A stretch of DNA of 64,000 nt from PALSA-1003 sp963741315 (lineage in GTDB: Bacteria > Pseudomonadota > Gammaproteobacteria > Burkholderiales > Casimicrobiaceae), in the NCBI GenBank assembly GCA_963741315.1, contig CAVUHK010000011.1:10596-74595 (forward strand), read 5' to 3'. Shown piece by piece: positions 15,864 through 24,267 of this stretch. The notes under the pieces are model-generated. The model worked only from the letters and a program-made list of their open reading frames with translations, made no database searches and was not told where the DNA came from. A program made the translations under genes and the position numbers. The first letter of the stretch is position 1, and each line of letters opens with the position of its first letter.

Positions 15864-18563
15864 TTACCTGTGGACGTCGGCGAACATCCCCGCCGCCATC
15901 GATTTCGCCTTTTGCAGCGCCGTGTCGGCCATCTCTTCGATCATCTTGCGCCGTAGCTGCTCGCGCATGGCCTGGAACTTCTGCTGCTGGTCGGGATTGA
16001 GCAATGGCGCGATCTTCTCGTCGAACGAGACGCCCGTCTTGCGCAGCGACTCCACCTTCTGCAGTGCGCTGAGCTTGGTGTCCTTCTTGAGCTCGCCGAG
16101 TTGCTTGATCTCCTGCTGGAGGATCGGAACGATCTGCTTTTTCTGCTCGTCCGTCAGCCCCAGCTCGATCGAAAACTGGTTCGACACGGCGGTCAGCGGG
16201 TTCGCCGCGATCAGTGGTGCCGGCACGATCTCGTAGTTGGCGTAGCCGAACTCGTTGCTGCGCGCGGCGTAATAAGTGTCGCCAAGCTTGTAGAACGTGA
16301 ACGAGTATGGCTCCTGCGACACGGGGATGACCAGCTTGCCTCCCTCGATACGGTAGGCGGAGGTCGTGCCTCTATAGCCGTCGCGCTCGACGCTGCCGAA
16401 GGCGCTCGGCATGGTCGCGTTCGCTCCTACTCGGAACACGATCGTCTGACCCTCGGTCGTGAAGTTCTGGCTGAACTGTTCTCCCGTCACGTTGTTGCGC
16501 AGCCAGAACGCCTTGCCGACGATGAGCGCCTTCAACTGCGCGTCGGTCAGCGCGTTGACTCCCTTCTTCTTCAGCTCGGTGACGGTCATGCCAGCCGGCG
16601 CGCTCTTGCGCGCCTCGGCCGATGGCGTGTACCAGATGGGCGAACTCCAGGCGCGTTCCTGCCCCGTCAACGGCACGATGTCGGGCGGCGGCAGCCCGGC
16701 CTTGACGGCCTGGATCAGCGTCCAGCGCGGCGTGGGAATTTCCAGCGCACGGGCGTAGTAGAAGGCGTGCAGGCTCGCGTCGAAGTCCGGATCCGACCAC
16801 ACCGTCTTGAGTTCGGTCGAGCCGACGCTGTTGGTGTAGGTCGCCTTGTCGAAGTCCACCGTGCTCTGGATGGCCGGGACTCGGCCCGACCACTTGTCGG
16901 GCTTGCGGTCGCCGGACCACGCGACGTCGTAGATCTTCTCGAAGCTCTGGCCGTTCTGCGTCCAGCCCTTGATGACCTGGATTCGGTCGAGATTGGCCGT
17001 GGATGGGTCCTTCACTGCCCATACGACGAACTTCGGGGCCGTGCCCTTGCCGCCCGCGGGCATGGCAGGCAGGTCGGCGCCCATGGGGACGCCGCCCGCG
17101 TAGGACTGCTTCACCCAGTCGCCGGCCTTGAGAATGTCGTTGCCGTATCCCCACCCGCCGAAAAAGCGCACCTTGATGCGCGGACCGCTGACGCCGAACG
17201 TTTCCTTGCGGTACATCGCGTCCCACAACGAAGCGCGGGTGTTCTCCTCAGCCCACACGCCGGTCAGTCCGCCTGGATTCTCCAGGCGCACGTCCATGGT
17301 GCCGCCGATCAGCACCCCGGCAAAGCGCCGTTCGACCGTCCCGTCCGCATCGGCGTGCAAGCCGAAGAAATTGTCCTGGCGGTATGGGCTGCCGGTGTTG
17401 TGCGAGTCGGAGCCGCCAGCCATGCCGAACTTGTACGGGTTGTAGCCGCGCGTGTCCTGCATCGCGAGGCCGTCCTTGTACGCCTGTCGCGCGTAACTGC
17501 CCGTGATGCGATCGATGCGGCCGACGTCGGCCGGCAGGCCGAGGATGGCCTCATACATCTCATAGCCCGCGAACTCGTCGTTAGGCGACAACAGCGGATG
17601 TGTTTCGGATTGTCCCTTGCCCTGCTTGATCTCGACCAGGCGCTCGTTGCGGTCGCGCGAGGCCGCCCACGCGGCGTCGATAGGACGCCCGGTGGTGTTG
17701 TCGACGTCGACCGGATACATCCAGCCGTCGCTGACATTGGCGTTGTGCGATATTGCCAGCAAATCATTGCCGCTCTTGCGCTGCGCATCCATCCAGTTCC
17801 ACAGCTCCGTGGGGCGAGTGGAGTCGAGCGAGCTGAAAGGATAGTCCGGTACCTTGTCGCAGGACCGGAAGAATACGTTACGGTGCAGGTTGCGATTGCC
17901 CGGCATCGACGTCCACTCGTACGAGCAGAACGCGGTGAACTTGCCGGGATGATTGTTCTCGTCGGCGATCTTGACGTTTTCCTTCCACACGGTGGCCGTG
18001 ATCTTCGGGTCCATGAGCGCCTTCACCGGCGCGCCTGCGTTGAGCTTGAGCAGGTACGAGAAAACCCGGTCTTGCTCTTCCTTGCTGTTCGGATCCTTCA
18101 TGATCATTGGCTGCGCCTCGGGCAGCTTGCTCACGTACGACCCCGGGGTATTGGCCTCCCTGGTGACGCCGACATACTCCGAGTGATCGGTCACGCCCAT
18201 GAAGTCGAGCGGGGTGTCGATCTTGATGTCGAAACCCATCGGGTGCTTGATGGTCTCGCCCTGCGCATATTTGTAGGCGTCACCGGGGCCGGTGATGCGG
18301 TTGCCCATCACCCATGCATCGACCGACCAACTGGTGTGAATGTGCGTCTCGCCGAAGTACGCATTGCGCTCCGGGTTCGGCTGCGCCACAGCTGCCGGTG
18401 CCACGGCCGGCTCGGCCGCGGCAGGGGCCGCCGCTGCCTTCTTGGCCGACTCGTCCGCCACGGACTTCGCTGGCGCGGGCGGTGCGGGCTCGTTCTTCTG
18501 GCAGGCGCCGAGCGCCACAAGCGCAACCATCGCCAAGGTGAATGCGTAAGGACGTGAATTCAT
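15864..18563 (-). CDS. DUF3604 lipoprotein with Spy/CpxP-like C-terminal tail
   Basis: An 899-residue protein with a lipoprotein signal (ALVALGACQKN) and an Ala/Pro-rich linker. The DUF3604 domain runs from about residue 70 to 650. It has PHP-like metal motifs: NAYFGETHIHTSWSVDA, VTDHSEY, SHNANVSDGW and GGSDSHN, suggesting a metal-dependent hydrolase. The last roughly 110 residues hold LTDEQKKQIVPILQQEIKQL and LLNPDQQQKFQAMREQL, resembling the LTxxQ repeats of Spy/CpxP chaperones. ATG 18563 is chosen because GGGAG lies about 9 bases upstream. It probably heads the isomerase-HupE gene set. The substrate is unknown. Confidence 0.85.
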   Translation of the reverse strand: MNSRPYAFTLAMVALVALGACQKNEPAPPAPAKSVADESAKKAAAAPAAAEPAVAPAAVAQPNPERNAYFGETHIHTSWSVDAWVMGNRITGPGDAYKYAQGETIKHPMGFDIKIDTPLDFMGVTDHSEYVGVTREANTPGSYVSKLPEAQPMIMKDPNSKEEQDRVFSYLLKLNAGAPVKALMDPKITATVWKENVKIADENNHPGKFTAFCSYEWTSMPGNRNLHRNVFFRSCDKVPDYPFSSLDSTRPTELWNWMDAQRKSGNDLLAISHNANVSDGWMYPVDVDNTTGRPIDAAWAASRDRNERLVEIKQGKGQSETHPLLSPNDEFAGYEMYEAILGLPADVGRIDRITGSYARQAYKDGLAMQDTRGYNPYKFGMAGGSDSHNTGSPYRQDNFFGLHADADGTVERRFAGVLIGGTMDVRLENPGGLTGVWAEENTRASLWDAMYRKETFGVSGPRIKVRFFGGWGYGNDILKAGDWVKQSYAGGVPMGADLPAMPAGGKGTAPKFVVWAVKDPSTANLDRIQVIKGWTQNGQSFEKIYDVAWSGDRKPDKWSGRVPAIQSTVDFDKATYTNSVGSTELKTVWSDPDFDASLHAFYYARALEIPTPRWTLIQAVKAGLPPPDIVPLTGQERAWSSPIWYTPSAEARKSAPAGMTVTELKKKGVNALTDAQLKALIVGKAFWLRNNVTGEQFSQNFTTEGQTIVFRVGANATMPSAFGSVERDGYRGTTSAYRIEGGKLVIPVSQEPYSFTFYKLGDTYYAARSNEFGYANYEIVPAPLIAANPLTAVSNQFSIELGLTDEQKKQIVPILQQEIKQLGELKKDTKLSALQKVESLRKTGVSFDEKIAPLLNPDQQQKFQAMREQLRRKMIEEMADTALQKAKSMAAGMFADVHR

Positions 18564-18740
18564 GACTGTGTCTCCCACGTGGTGACTCCCGGCATCTCGT
18601 CTCCCTCGGAAGAGGCGAACACGATCATCGAGGTCAACAAGTTGAATACTTGAACGTGCATCTTTTATTTTCTCACAGGACTTCCGTCGTTCGCGTCACG
18701 TCGAGACCGGTCCAGTGCCCTGGTCATCGAAGCGAAAGCT

Positions 18741-19370
18741 TCAGTTCAGATCGCCGTCCTTGAAGAACTTCGTGCCGCCTACGGTAAGCGTTGCCGCAAG
18801 GCCGGTTTGCGTCAGTTGGTAGAGGTACACGCCCGGCGACACGGCGGCTGCGCCGCTGAACATGCCTCCCTGGCCGCCCGCCATCGCCGACAGGTTGACC
18901 TGGGCTCCGAACTCCCACCCCTGGTTGATGAAGTTCTTCAGCGCCGGTTCGTTGGCGAAGACGAAGATCAGACGATTCTGATTCACACCGAAACCCAGGC
19001 CTCCCTGCACCTGCAGCATCTTCATGAAGGTCTGGCGGCCGCTGCGAAGATTGACGACCATGCCCTTGCCGGTGGTACCACCGGCGAAGAAGAGCTTCAC
19101 GCCAAACGTGCTGAATACCGCATAGCCGGCCGAGCGTTCGATCGCACGGCGTGTGCCCGGAGCGATCTCGTAGAGCGAGGCAAGCGCGTCCTGCGACATT
19201 TCCCTAACCTGCTGCCTCCCCTGAATGATCTTGGCTTCGCTGGGCACACCTGCAGGAAGCGCTTCCTGAACGTCCTTGAGCGGATCCCACGAAAAGATCT
19301 GCGCCGCCACCGGGGGCGCCGCCAGGCTCATGGATACCGCAATCGCCGCAATGCATTTCTTCACGCTCAT
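18741..19370 (-). CDS. Lipid-binding SYLF-domain exported protein
   Basis: A 209-residue protein with a signal peptide (KCIAAIAVSMSLAAPPVAAQ) and a SYLF/DUF500-type domain: SAGYAVFSTFGVKLFFAGGTTGKGMVV, MLQVQGGLGFGVNQNRLIFVFAN and GAAAVSPGVYLYQLTQTGLA. SYLF domains bind phosphoinositides in eukaryotes; the bacterial role is unclear. ATG 19370 has a good ribosome site (GGGGAG). The frame is continuous upstream into the response regulator gene without a stop, but an internal signal peptide makes a true fusion unlikely. Confidence 0.82.
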   Translation of the reverse strand: MSVKKCIAAIAVSMSLAAPPVAAQIFSWDPLKDVQEALPAGVPSEAKIIQGRQQVREMSQDALASLYEIAPGTRRAIERSAGYAVFSTFGVKLFFAGGTTGKGMVVNLRSGRQTFMKMLQVQGGLGFGVNQNRLIFVFANEPALKNFINQGWEFGAQVNLSAMAGGQGGMFSGAAAVSPGVYLYQLTQTGLAATLTVGGTKFFKDGDLN

Positions 19371-19814
19371 GGCATCTCCCCTCAGTCCGTTGGCAGGTTT
19401 CGCACAAATGAACATAGTCCGCTTCACCAAGTTGAGTGTGACTCGCCGACCGATGGCGTCGCCGATCGCCGCGAGCAATGCCTCGTCGTTGATCGGCTTG
19501 CACAGATAGGCCTTCGCGCCCATTTGCATGGCCCGCGCGCGCGATTCGGGAGTGTCGTGTCCCGTCATGACAACAACCGGCACGGCAGCATGACCGCTGG
19601 CGAGAGCGCCCTGAACGTCGAATCCGCTCATTTCAGGCATATGCAGGTCGAGTACGACACAGTCCGGCTCGTGGCTCTCGATCGAGCGCAGGAACTCCGC
19701 TCCGGAGGCGAATGTCTCGACTTCGAAACCGGCGGACGCAACGAGTCGCGTCAAGGCAATGCGGACGTCCATATCGTCGTCCACGACGGCCAGCAGCGGC
19801 ATGGTGGTCACCAT
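19371..19814 (-). CDS. Single-domain response regulator (no stop codon seen before the SYLF gene)
   Basis: From ATG 19814 the frame encodes a CheY-like receiver: acidic pocket VDDDMD, phosphoacceptor Asp56 in VVLDLHMPEMSG, MTGHD and the Lys in LCKPIND. There is no output domain. The receiver ends near residue 123, and the frame then runs about 25 residues, with no stop, into the SYLF start. A base indel hiding the stop near 19400-19440 is possible, since a TGA occurs there in the next frame. It follows the FixJ-like regulator on the same strand and lies downstream of the second dyad element. Confidence 0.75.
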
Positions 19815-19843
19815 CTTGAGCCGACGGTACCAAGCCCAGCCTG

Positions 19844-19874
19844 CCGATCCAACTGGACTTTGGTCCAGGTATCG
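19844..19874 (+). repeat. 31-bp dyad element, copy 2
   Basis: Identical over 31 bases to 12468-12498, including the hairpin CTGGAC-TTTG-GTCCAG. It sits between the FixJ-like regulator gene and the single-domain regulator gene, 30-60 bases upstream of the latter's ATG on the minus strand. That is a position suited to a promoter or activator site. It could be a binding site for the neighbouring FixJ-like regulator; this is inference from position and symmetry only. Confidence 0.7.
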
Positions 19875-19902
19875 GCCGCAGCGCCGACGACGTGGGCTTG
19901 CC

Positions 19903-20532
19903 TCAGGTAGCGCGCGTCGATCCGACGCCCGCGCGCCCGGCCAGCTTCACGAGATCGGCGACAACACGCACACCCATCTTGCGCATCAGATTCGCGCGAT
20001 GATATTTGATCGTCTTCTCGACGGTACCGAGGTCGGCGGCGATCTGCTTGTTGAGGCGACCGGCCACGATGTGCTCGAGGACCTGCCGTTCGCGCTCGGT
20101 AAGCGTTGCGAGGCGTTTTTCGATGCTTTCTCGTTCGATGCGGGCAGGACGCAGCGTCTGGTCCCTCGCCAATGCTTCCCGGATCGTCGAAATCAGCAGC
20201 GCGTCGTCGACGGGCTTGGTGAGGAAGTCGGACGCACCCTGCTTCATCGCCTTCACACTAGCCGCGATGTCGCCGCGGCCGGTGAGAAAGATGATGGGTA
20301 AATAGCTCGCCTGTTGTTCGAGAATTCCCTGCAATTCGAGACCGCTCAATCCCGGCAATTCGAGGTCAAGCACCAGGCAGCCAGCAGCGTTGCGATCGTG
20401 GCGTTCGAGAAACTGCTCTGGCGATGGAAAGGTCGCGACGTGGTATCCCGCCGATTCGAGCAGCCGTTCGATCGCTTTCAAGACGTCGGGATCATCGTCG
20501 ACCACGTAAATGATCGGTGGAGGTTCCGTCAT
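19903..20532 (-). CDS. FixJ/LuxR-family response regulator
   Basis: A 209-residue two-domain regulator. The receiver (1-120) has VVDDDPD, phosphoacceptor Asp56 in CLVLDLELPG, and Lys in FLTKPVDD. The C-terminal LuxR-type helix-turn-helix reads LTERERQVLEHIVAGRLNKQIAADLGTVEKTIKYHR. This is the FixJ/TodT/StyR layout. Its ATG overlaps the stop of the histidine kinase gene (ATGA at 20529-20532), so the pair forms one two-component system. Targets are unknown; the nearby 31-bp dyad is a candidate site. Confidence 0.9.
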   Translation of the reverse strand: MTEPPPIIYVVDDDPDVLKAIERLLESAGYHVATFPSPEQFLERHDRNAAGCLVLDLELPGLSGLELQGILEQQASYLPIIFLTGRGDIAASVKAMKQGASDFLTKPVDDALLISTIREALARDQTLRPARIERESIEKRLATLTERERQVLEHIVAGRLNKQIAADLGTVEKTIKYHRANLMRKMGVRVVADLVKLAGRAGVGSTRAT

Positions 20533-22361
20533 GAGGGTACCTTCGACGGGAATTCGCAATGCAGCGTGGCACCTCGATCAGCATTGTTGGTCGCCCACAG
20601 GCGGCCGCCATGGGCTTCGACGATCGATCGGCAAATGGCCAGGCCGAGTCCCAGTCCGTGCGATTTGGTCGTCACGAATGGTTCGAATATGCGTTCGAGA
20701 TCTGCTGGTGGTATCCCTTCGCCTCGGTCGGTAACGGAAAACTCGACATTGCCATTTGCCGTCCTTTGCGTTCGTACCATGAGCCGGCCATCTGCCCGGT
20801 GGCCGTCCATCGCGTCGCAGCCATTGATCACGAGATTGAGCAACACCTGCTGCAGTTGATTTCGATCGCCGCTCACGACAGGGAGCGCTGCGGCCAGCTC
20901 GGTGCTGACCACGACCTGGCGGTTCAGCAAGTCGCTGCGCATCAGGCGGAGTGATTCTTCGACCACCTCGTTGACGTCGAGCGGATGACGTTGAGCCTCT
21001 TCCTTCCGTAGCAGGGATCGCAGCCTTTGAATCACTGCGCCCGCACGGTGGTCGCTCTTCACGATGTCAGTGAGGATCTCCGCCAGCTTGTCGACACGCG
21101 GCGGGCTCTGCGCCAGATAGCGCTGCGCCGCCTGCGCATTGCTCAGGATCGCCGTCAACGGTTGATTGAGCTCGTGTGCCAGCGACCCCGACAGCTCGCC
21201 CAGCATCGCGACACGGGACAGGTGTGCGAGCTCGTCGCGCTGGCGGGCGGTCACCCTCTCGACATTTCTGCGCTCGGTAATGTCGACGACCGACACCAGT
21301 ACGGACAGTCCCGCCTCGGTACGCATGGGGTTGAGCGCAACTTCCACCGGTATTTCGCTGCCGTCCGCGCGACGCGCGTACAGCTCGCGCCCCGTCCCCA
21401 TCATCCGCGCCGTCGCGTCTCTGGCGTAACCCTGCCGCAGTCCCGCATGCGACGGTTGAAAGCGATCAGGCACCAGCGTTTCCACGGTCTGTCCAACAAG
21501 GTCTTCGCGTGCGCGGCCGAATACGGTCTCGGCCTGCGCGTTGGCAAGCGTGATGACCCCGTCAGCGTTTACCAGCAGGATCGCGCTGGGAACGGTTTCG
21601 ACGACGGCACGGAAGCGCTGCTCGCTTGCCCGGAGCTGCGCCGCGAGCTGCGCCGCCGCGATGAGGTCCCACACCAGCTCGTAGCCCATCGCCATTACGA
21701 CGATGAAAAAGCCCGGCATGAGGATTGAGGGCGCGCGTACCACGCCGGTGACAATCAGCGCCGCGAAGCTGGCCGCTGCAACGATGCAGATAACGAGACT
21801 ACCCCCGACCAGGGCCGCGCGTCGGCGCGCCGTAGGGGTCCCGCGCCGCCAGAGGGTGATCGAGGCATCGACGACGAAGGCGACGAGCATCAGGTTGCTT
21901 AGCTGAGGGACTATCGCCCAAGGATTCGCGATACCGATGGGACCGGAGACGACGCCACCGCCCCACAGCTGCAGATGGTCCAGTGCGGTGATTTCCTGAA
22001 AATTAACGTTGACGCCCGTCAGGAAATTCAGCAGGAGGCCGGCAAGCCGCAATCCCACCACCGCATAGACGAGCCAAAGTCTGCCCGCATCGAAGTAAAA
22101 GCGCACGAACCCTACGATCGAAAACACGACCATGGCGAGCGGAACATGTGCCCAACGTACGGTGGCCGCGAAGCTCGTCGGTGTCTGGGCCTCAATCAGA
22201 ACCAGCTCAAACGCGCCGTAGGCCGCGGCGGAGGCCGCGAGCACGAAGAACAGCAGATGCGCGTATTGCGAACGTTGCTTCTGCCAGACGAATAGGTGGA
22301 CGACGCCGAGCATCAGGCTCGCCGCGATCATCATGGTCCAGGCGACTTCGACCCAGTTCAT
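20529..22361 (-). CDS. Membrane PAS-domain sensor histidine kinase
   Basis: A 610-residue kinase. About seven hydrophobic segments fill residues 1-235, a membrane sensor of unknown ligand. A PAS domain follows (about 245-365, ending VVDITERR). The dimerisation/phosphoacceptor region is LGELSGSLAHELNQPLTAIL with His396. The ATPase domain shows NLVINGCDAM, DRGEGIP and GLGLGLAI. This HPK4-type kinase with a FixJ-like partner resembles FixL/StyS-type systems. The kinase and regulator genes overlap by 4 bases. Confidence 0.9.
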   Translation of the reverse strand: MNWVEVAWTMMIAASLMLGVVHLFVWQKQRSQYAHLLFFVLAASAAAYGAFELVLIEAQTPTSFAATVRWAHVPLAMVVFSIVGFVRFYFDAGRLWLVYAVVGLRLAGLLLNFLTGVNVNFQEITALDHLQLWGGGVVSGPIGIANPWAIVPQLSNLMLVAFVVDASITLWRRGTPTARRRAALVGGSLVICIVAAASFAALIVTGVVRAPSILMPGFFIVVMAMGYELVWDLIAAAQLAAQLRASEQRFRAVVETVPSAILLVNADGVITLANAQAETVFGRAREDLVGQTVETLVPDRFQPSHAGLRQGYARDATARMMGTGRELYARRADGSEIPVEVALNPMRTEAGLSVLVSVVDITERRNVERVTARQRDELAHLSRVAMLGELSGSLAHELNQPLTAILSNAQAAQRYLAQSPPRVDKLAEILTDIVKSDHRAGAVIQRLRSLLRKEEAQRHPLDVNEVVEESLRLMRSDLLNRQVVVSTELAAALPVVSGDRNQLQQVLLNLVINGCDAMDGHRADGRLMVRTQRTANGNVEFSVTDRGEGIPPADLERIFEPFVTTKSHGLGLGLAICRSIVEAHGGRLWATNNADRGATLHCEFPSKVPS

Positions 22362-22569
22362 CTCGTCACTAAAATGGAACGTATGGTTGCAACGGCAGCG
22401 CCCGGTACGCTACCGCCGGGAATCCGAGTCGGGCCATATCGCCCGGCATGTGCCGAATGGTGGCCGAATATGTGAATAATTTCAATACTTTAGCATATGG
22501 CGCCCCAAATCGGGAACCATCGGAAGGCAGGGTCTGGTAAGCTGTGCGCCCTTTTCCGGGTAGTCGGCC

Positions 22570-22908
22570 ATGACCAAGATCCTGCAGTGTCTCAAGAAAC
22601 ACGGACAACGCCTCGATTCAGAAATCGCGAAAGAAACGGGCATGCCACTCGCGGTGGTGCGACAGCACGTTGCCAGTCTTGCGGCGACCGGCGCGGTCAT
22701 CACCTGCAGCCTGACTCGCTTCGAAAACGGCACCCGGATCGACGGTTGGCTGTATCGCGTGTCGGGCTACATTCCTCCCGCCGCACCGGGTCGCAAGGCA
22801 CGGCCCGGCGTCGTAACCGGCAGTCGTAGTCCGGTCCCGCGCACGACCGTGCGCGGCGACGACGCAGAGTTGACCTGCGTCAAGTGGTACATTCCCGAGC
22901 GGAACTAG
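22570..22908 (+). CDS. Small winged-helix DNA-binding protein
   Basis: A 112-residue protein whose first 65 residues (ILQCLKKHGQRLDSEIAKETG, MPLAVVRQHVASLAATGAVI) read as a winged helix-turn-helix, followed by a basic linker and a conserved-looking end (CVKWYIPERN). No effector domain is visible. ATG 22570. The stop codon lies within a 22-base perfect palindrome, and the universal stress protein gene starts 37 bases later, suggesting a regulator-target pair. The family assignment is tentative. The 208-base gap upstream, shared with the divergent kinase gene, is A+T-rich near 22470-22500. Confidence 0.6.
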   Translation: MTKILQCLKKHGQRLDSEIAKETGMPLAVVRQHVASLAATGAVITCSLTRFENGTRIDGWLYRVSGYIPPAAPGRKARPGVVTGSRSPVPRTTVRGDDAELTCVKWYIPERN

Positions 22909-22928
22909 CATGAATCTCGATTCATGCT
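22907..22928. promoter_or_regulatory. 22-base near-contiguous palindrome upstream of the stress protein gene
   Basis: AGCATGAATC (22907-22916) and GATTCATGCT (22919-22928) are perfect inverted repeats separated by TC. There is no downstream T-run, so an operator is more likely than a terminator. It overlaps the stop codon of the winged-helix gene and ends 17 bases before the ATG of the stress protein gene. Confidence 0.55.
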
Positions 22929-22945
22929 CCGCTTGGGAGACCGCC

Positions 22946-23392
22946 ATGTTCAAGAACATCCTGGTTGCCACCGATGGCTCGACGCTCTCGTCCAAGGCGG
23001 TGCAGCGCGCCATCGATCTCGCAGAAACGCTGGGTGCGAAACTGACAGCGTTCTACGCCTCGCCCGTCTACACCCTGCGGGGCTTCGGCGAGAGCGTGGC
23101 CATCGAGCCGGCGTATACGCGCAAGATGTACGAAGCGCGCTGCAAGGAAGACGCGGACAAGATCCTCGGCGCGGTCGCGCGCAAAGCCGCCACTTCGGGC
23201 GTCAAGCTCACTGGCGTACACGCCTACTCGTCGTTGCCGTGGGAAGCGATCCTTGCCGCTGCCAAAAAACAAAAGTGCGACCTGATCGTGATGGCATCGC
23301 ACGGGCGGCGCGGCGTGTCGGCACTCCTGCTCGGCAGCGAAACGCACAAGGTTCTCACCCATTCCACAGTGCCGGTGCTGGTCATCCGCTAA
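22946..23392 (+). CDS. Universal stress protein (UspA family)
   Basis: A 148-residue single-domain Usp: N-terminal strand FKNILVATDGSTLSSKAVQ with the ATP-site Asp, and the C-terminal nucleotide-binding pattern G-x2-G-x9-G(S/T) in MASHGRRGVSALLLGSETHKVLTHSTVPVLVIR. Family members bind ATP and are induced by stress. ATG 22946 has GGGAG about 8 bases upstream, which rules out the longer frame. The upstream winged-helix gene and palindrome suggest local regulation. Confidence 0.92.
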   Translation: MFKNILVATDGSTLSSKAVQRAIDLAETLGAKLTAFYASPVYTLRGFGESVAIEPAYTRKMYEARCKEDADKILGAVARKAATSGVKLTGVHAYSSLPWEAILAAAKKQKCDLIVMASHGRRGVSALLLGSETHKVLTHSTVPVLVIR

Positions 23393-23445
23393 CGCGGGCG
23401 GCTGCTGCTTGATCAGGGGCCGGACCCCCATTTGCTGTAGGTGGA

Positions 23446-24198
23446 TCAGATGGTGCGTCCACCGTCGACCGGCAGTTCGATGCCGGTAATGAAGCGGGCC
23501 GCGTCGCTCGCCAGGTACAGCGCCGCGTTGGCGACATCCTCGGGCGTGGACATTCGACCCAGCGGAATGCCGGCGATGATGCGCGCGCGATTCTCCGGCG
23601 TGTCGGGGCCGCCGAGGAACTGCTCGATTAGGCCGGTCGCGCCCATCACCGGGCAGATGGCATTGACGCGGATATTGTCGGGGCCCAATTCCGCCGCCAT
23701 CGACTTCGACAGCAGGTTCACCGCGCCCTTGGATGCGTTGTACCAGGTCAGCCCCGGCCGCGGCCGCATGCCCGCGGTCGAGCCGATGTTGATGATGACG
23801 CCGTCCTTGCGCTTGCGCATCAGCGGCAGCACCGCCTGCGCCATGTAGTAGATCGACTTCACGTTCACTGCAAACACGCGGTCGAAGGTCGCTTCGTCGA
23901 CGTCGAGCATCGGCTGGCTGCGATGCGTGGTGCCCGCGTTGTTGACGACGATGTCAGGGATGCCGAAGGCGCTCACGCACGCCTGCACCGACGATTGCAC
24001 ATCCGCGCTACTGGACACATCGCATTGGCGCGCCATCGCGTTGGGTCCAAGTTCGGCAGCCACCCGCGTCGCCTTCGCGAGATCAAGATCGAGAATCAGC
24101 ACGCGCGCGCCTTCGGCGACAAACAGCCGCGCGATGCCTTCGCCGAAGCCGCCCGCCGCGCCGGTGACGATCGCGATCTTGCCGTCCAGTTGTCCCAC
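23446..24198 (-). CDS. SDR-family oxidoreductase
   Basis: A 250-residue classical short-chain dehydrogenase: cofactor loop TGAAGGFGEGIA, NNAG, Ser in NIGSTAG, and the Y-x3-K pair in WYNASKGAVNLLSKS. The C-terminal SPED-like region reads PLGRMSTPEDVANAALYLASDAARFITG with GGRTI at the end. The acidic LDLDL after strand 2 favours NAD(H). Substrate unknown; probably an alcohol or sugar-acid dehydrogenase. The start is GTG 24198. It is divergent from the NIPSNAP/RuBisCO-like operon and shares a palindromic promoter region with it. Confidence 0.88.
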   Translation of the reverse strand: MGQLDGKIAIVTGAAGGFGEGIARLFVAEGARVLILDLDLAKATRVAAELGPNAMARQCDVSSSADVQSSVQACVSAFGIPDIVVNNAGTTHRSQPMLDVDEATFDRVFAVNVKSIYYMAQAVLPLMRKRKDGVIINIGSTAGMRPRPGLTWYNASKGAVNLLSKSMAAELGPDNIRVNAICPVMGATGLIEQFLGGPDTPENRARIIAGIPLGRMSTPEDVANAALYLASDAARFITGIELPVDGGRTI

Positions 24199-24231
24199 GT
24201 GCCGCTCCTCCGTCGAATGCGTCCGCCCTGC

Positions 24232-24267
24232 CTTGCCGGCTCATTGATACTATACCTCGCCGGCAAG
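24232..24267. promoter_or_regulatory. Inverted repeat spanning the divergent promoter region
   Basis: CTTGCCGGC (24232-24240) and GCCGGCAAG (24259-24267) are perfect 9-base inverted repeats flanking an A+T-rich 18-base centre that contains TATAGT when read on the minus strand and TACTAT on the plus strand, both -10-like. This layout suits a repressor or regulator that controls the SDR gene and the NIPSNAP-RLP-cupin genes together. Confidence 0.5.

Noticed and set aside
18741..19814. A functional receiver-SYLF fusion protein
   Set aside because: A signal peptide and a strong ribosome site lie at the start of the SYLF part, so two separate genes are more likely. The open frame is kept as a finding.
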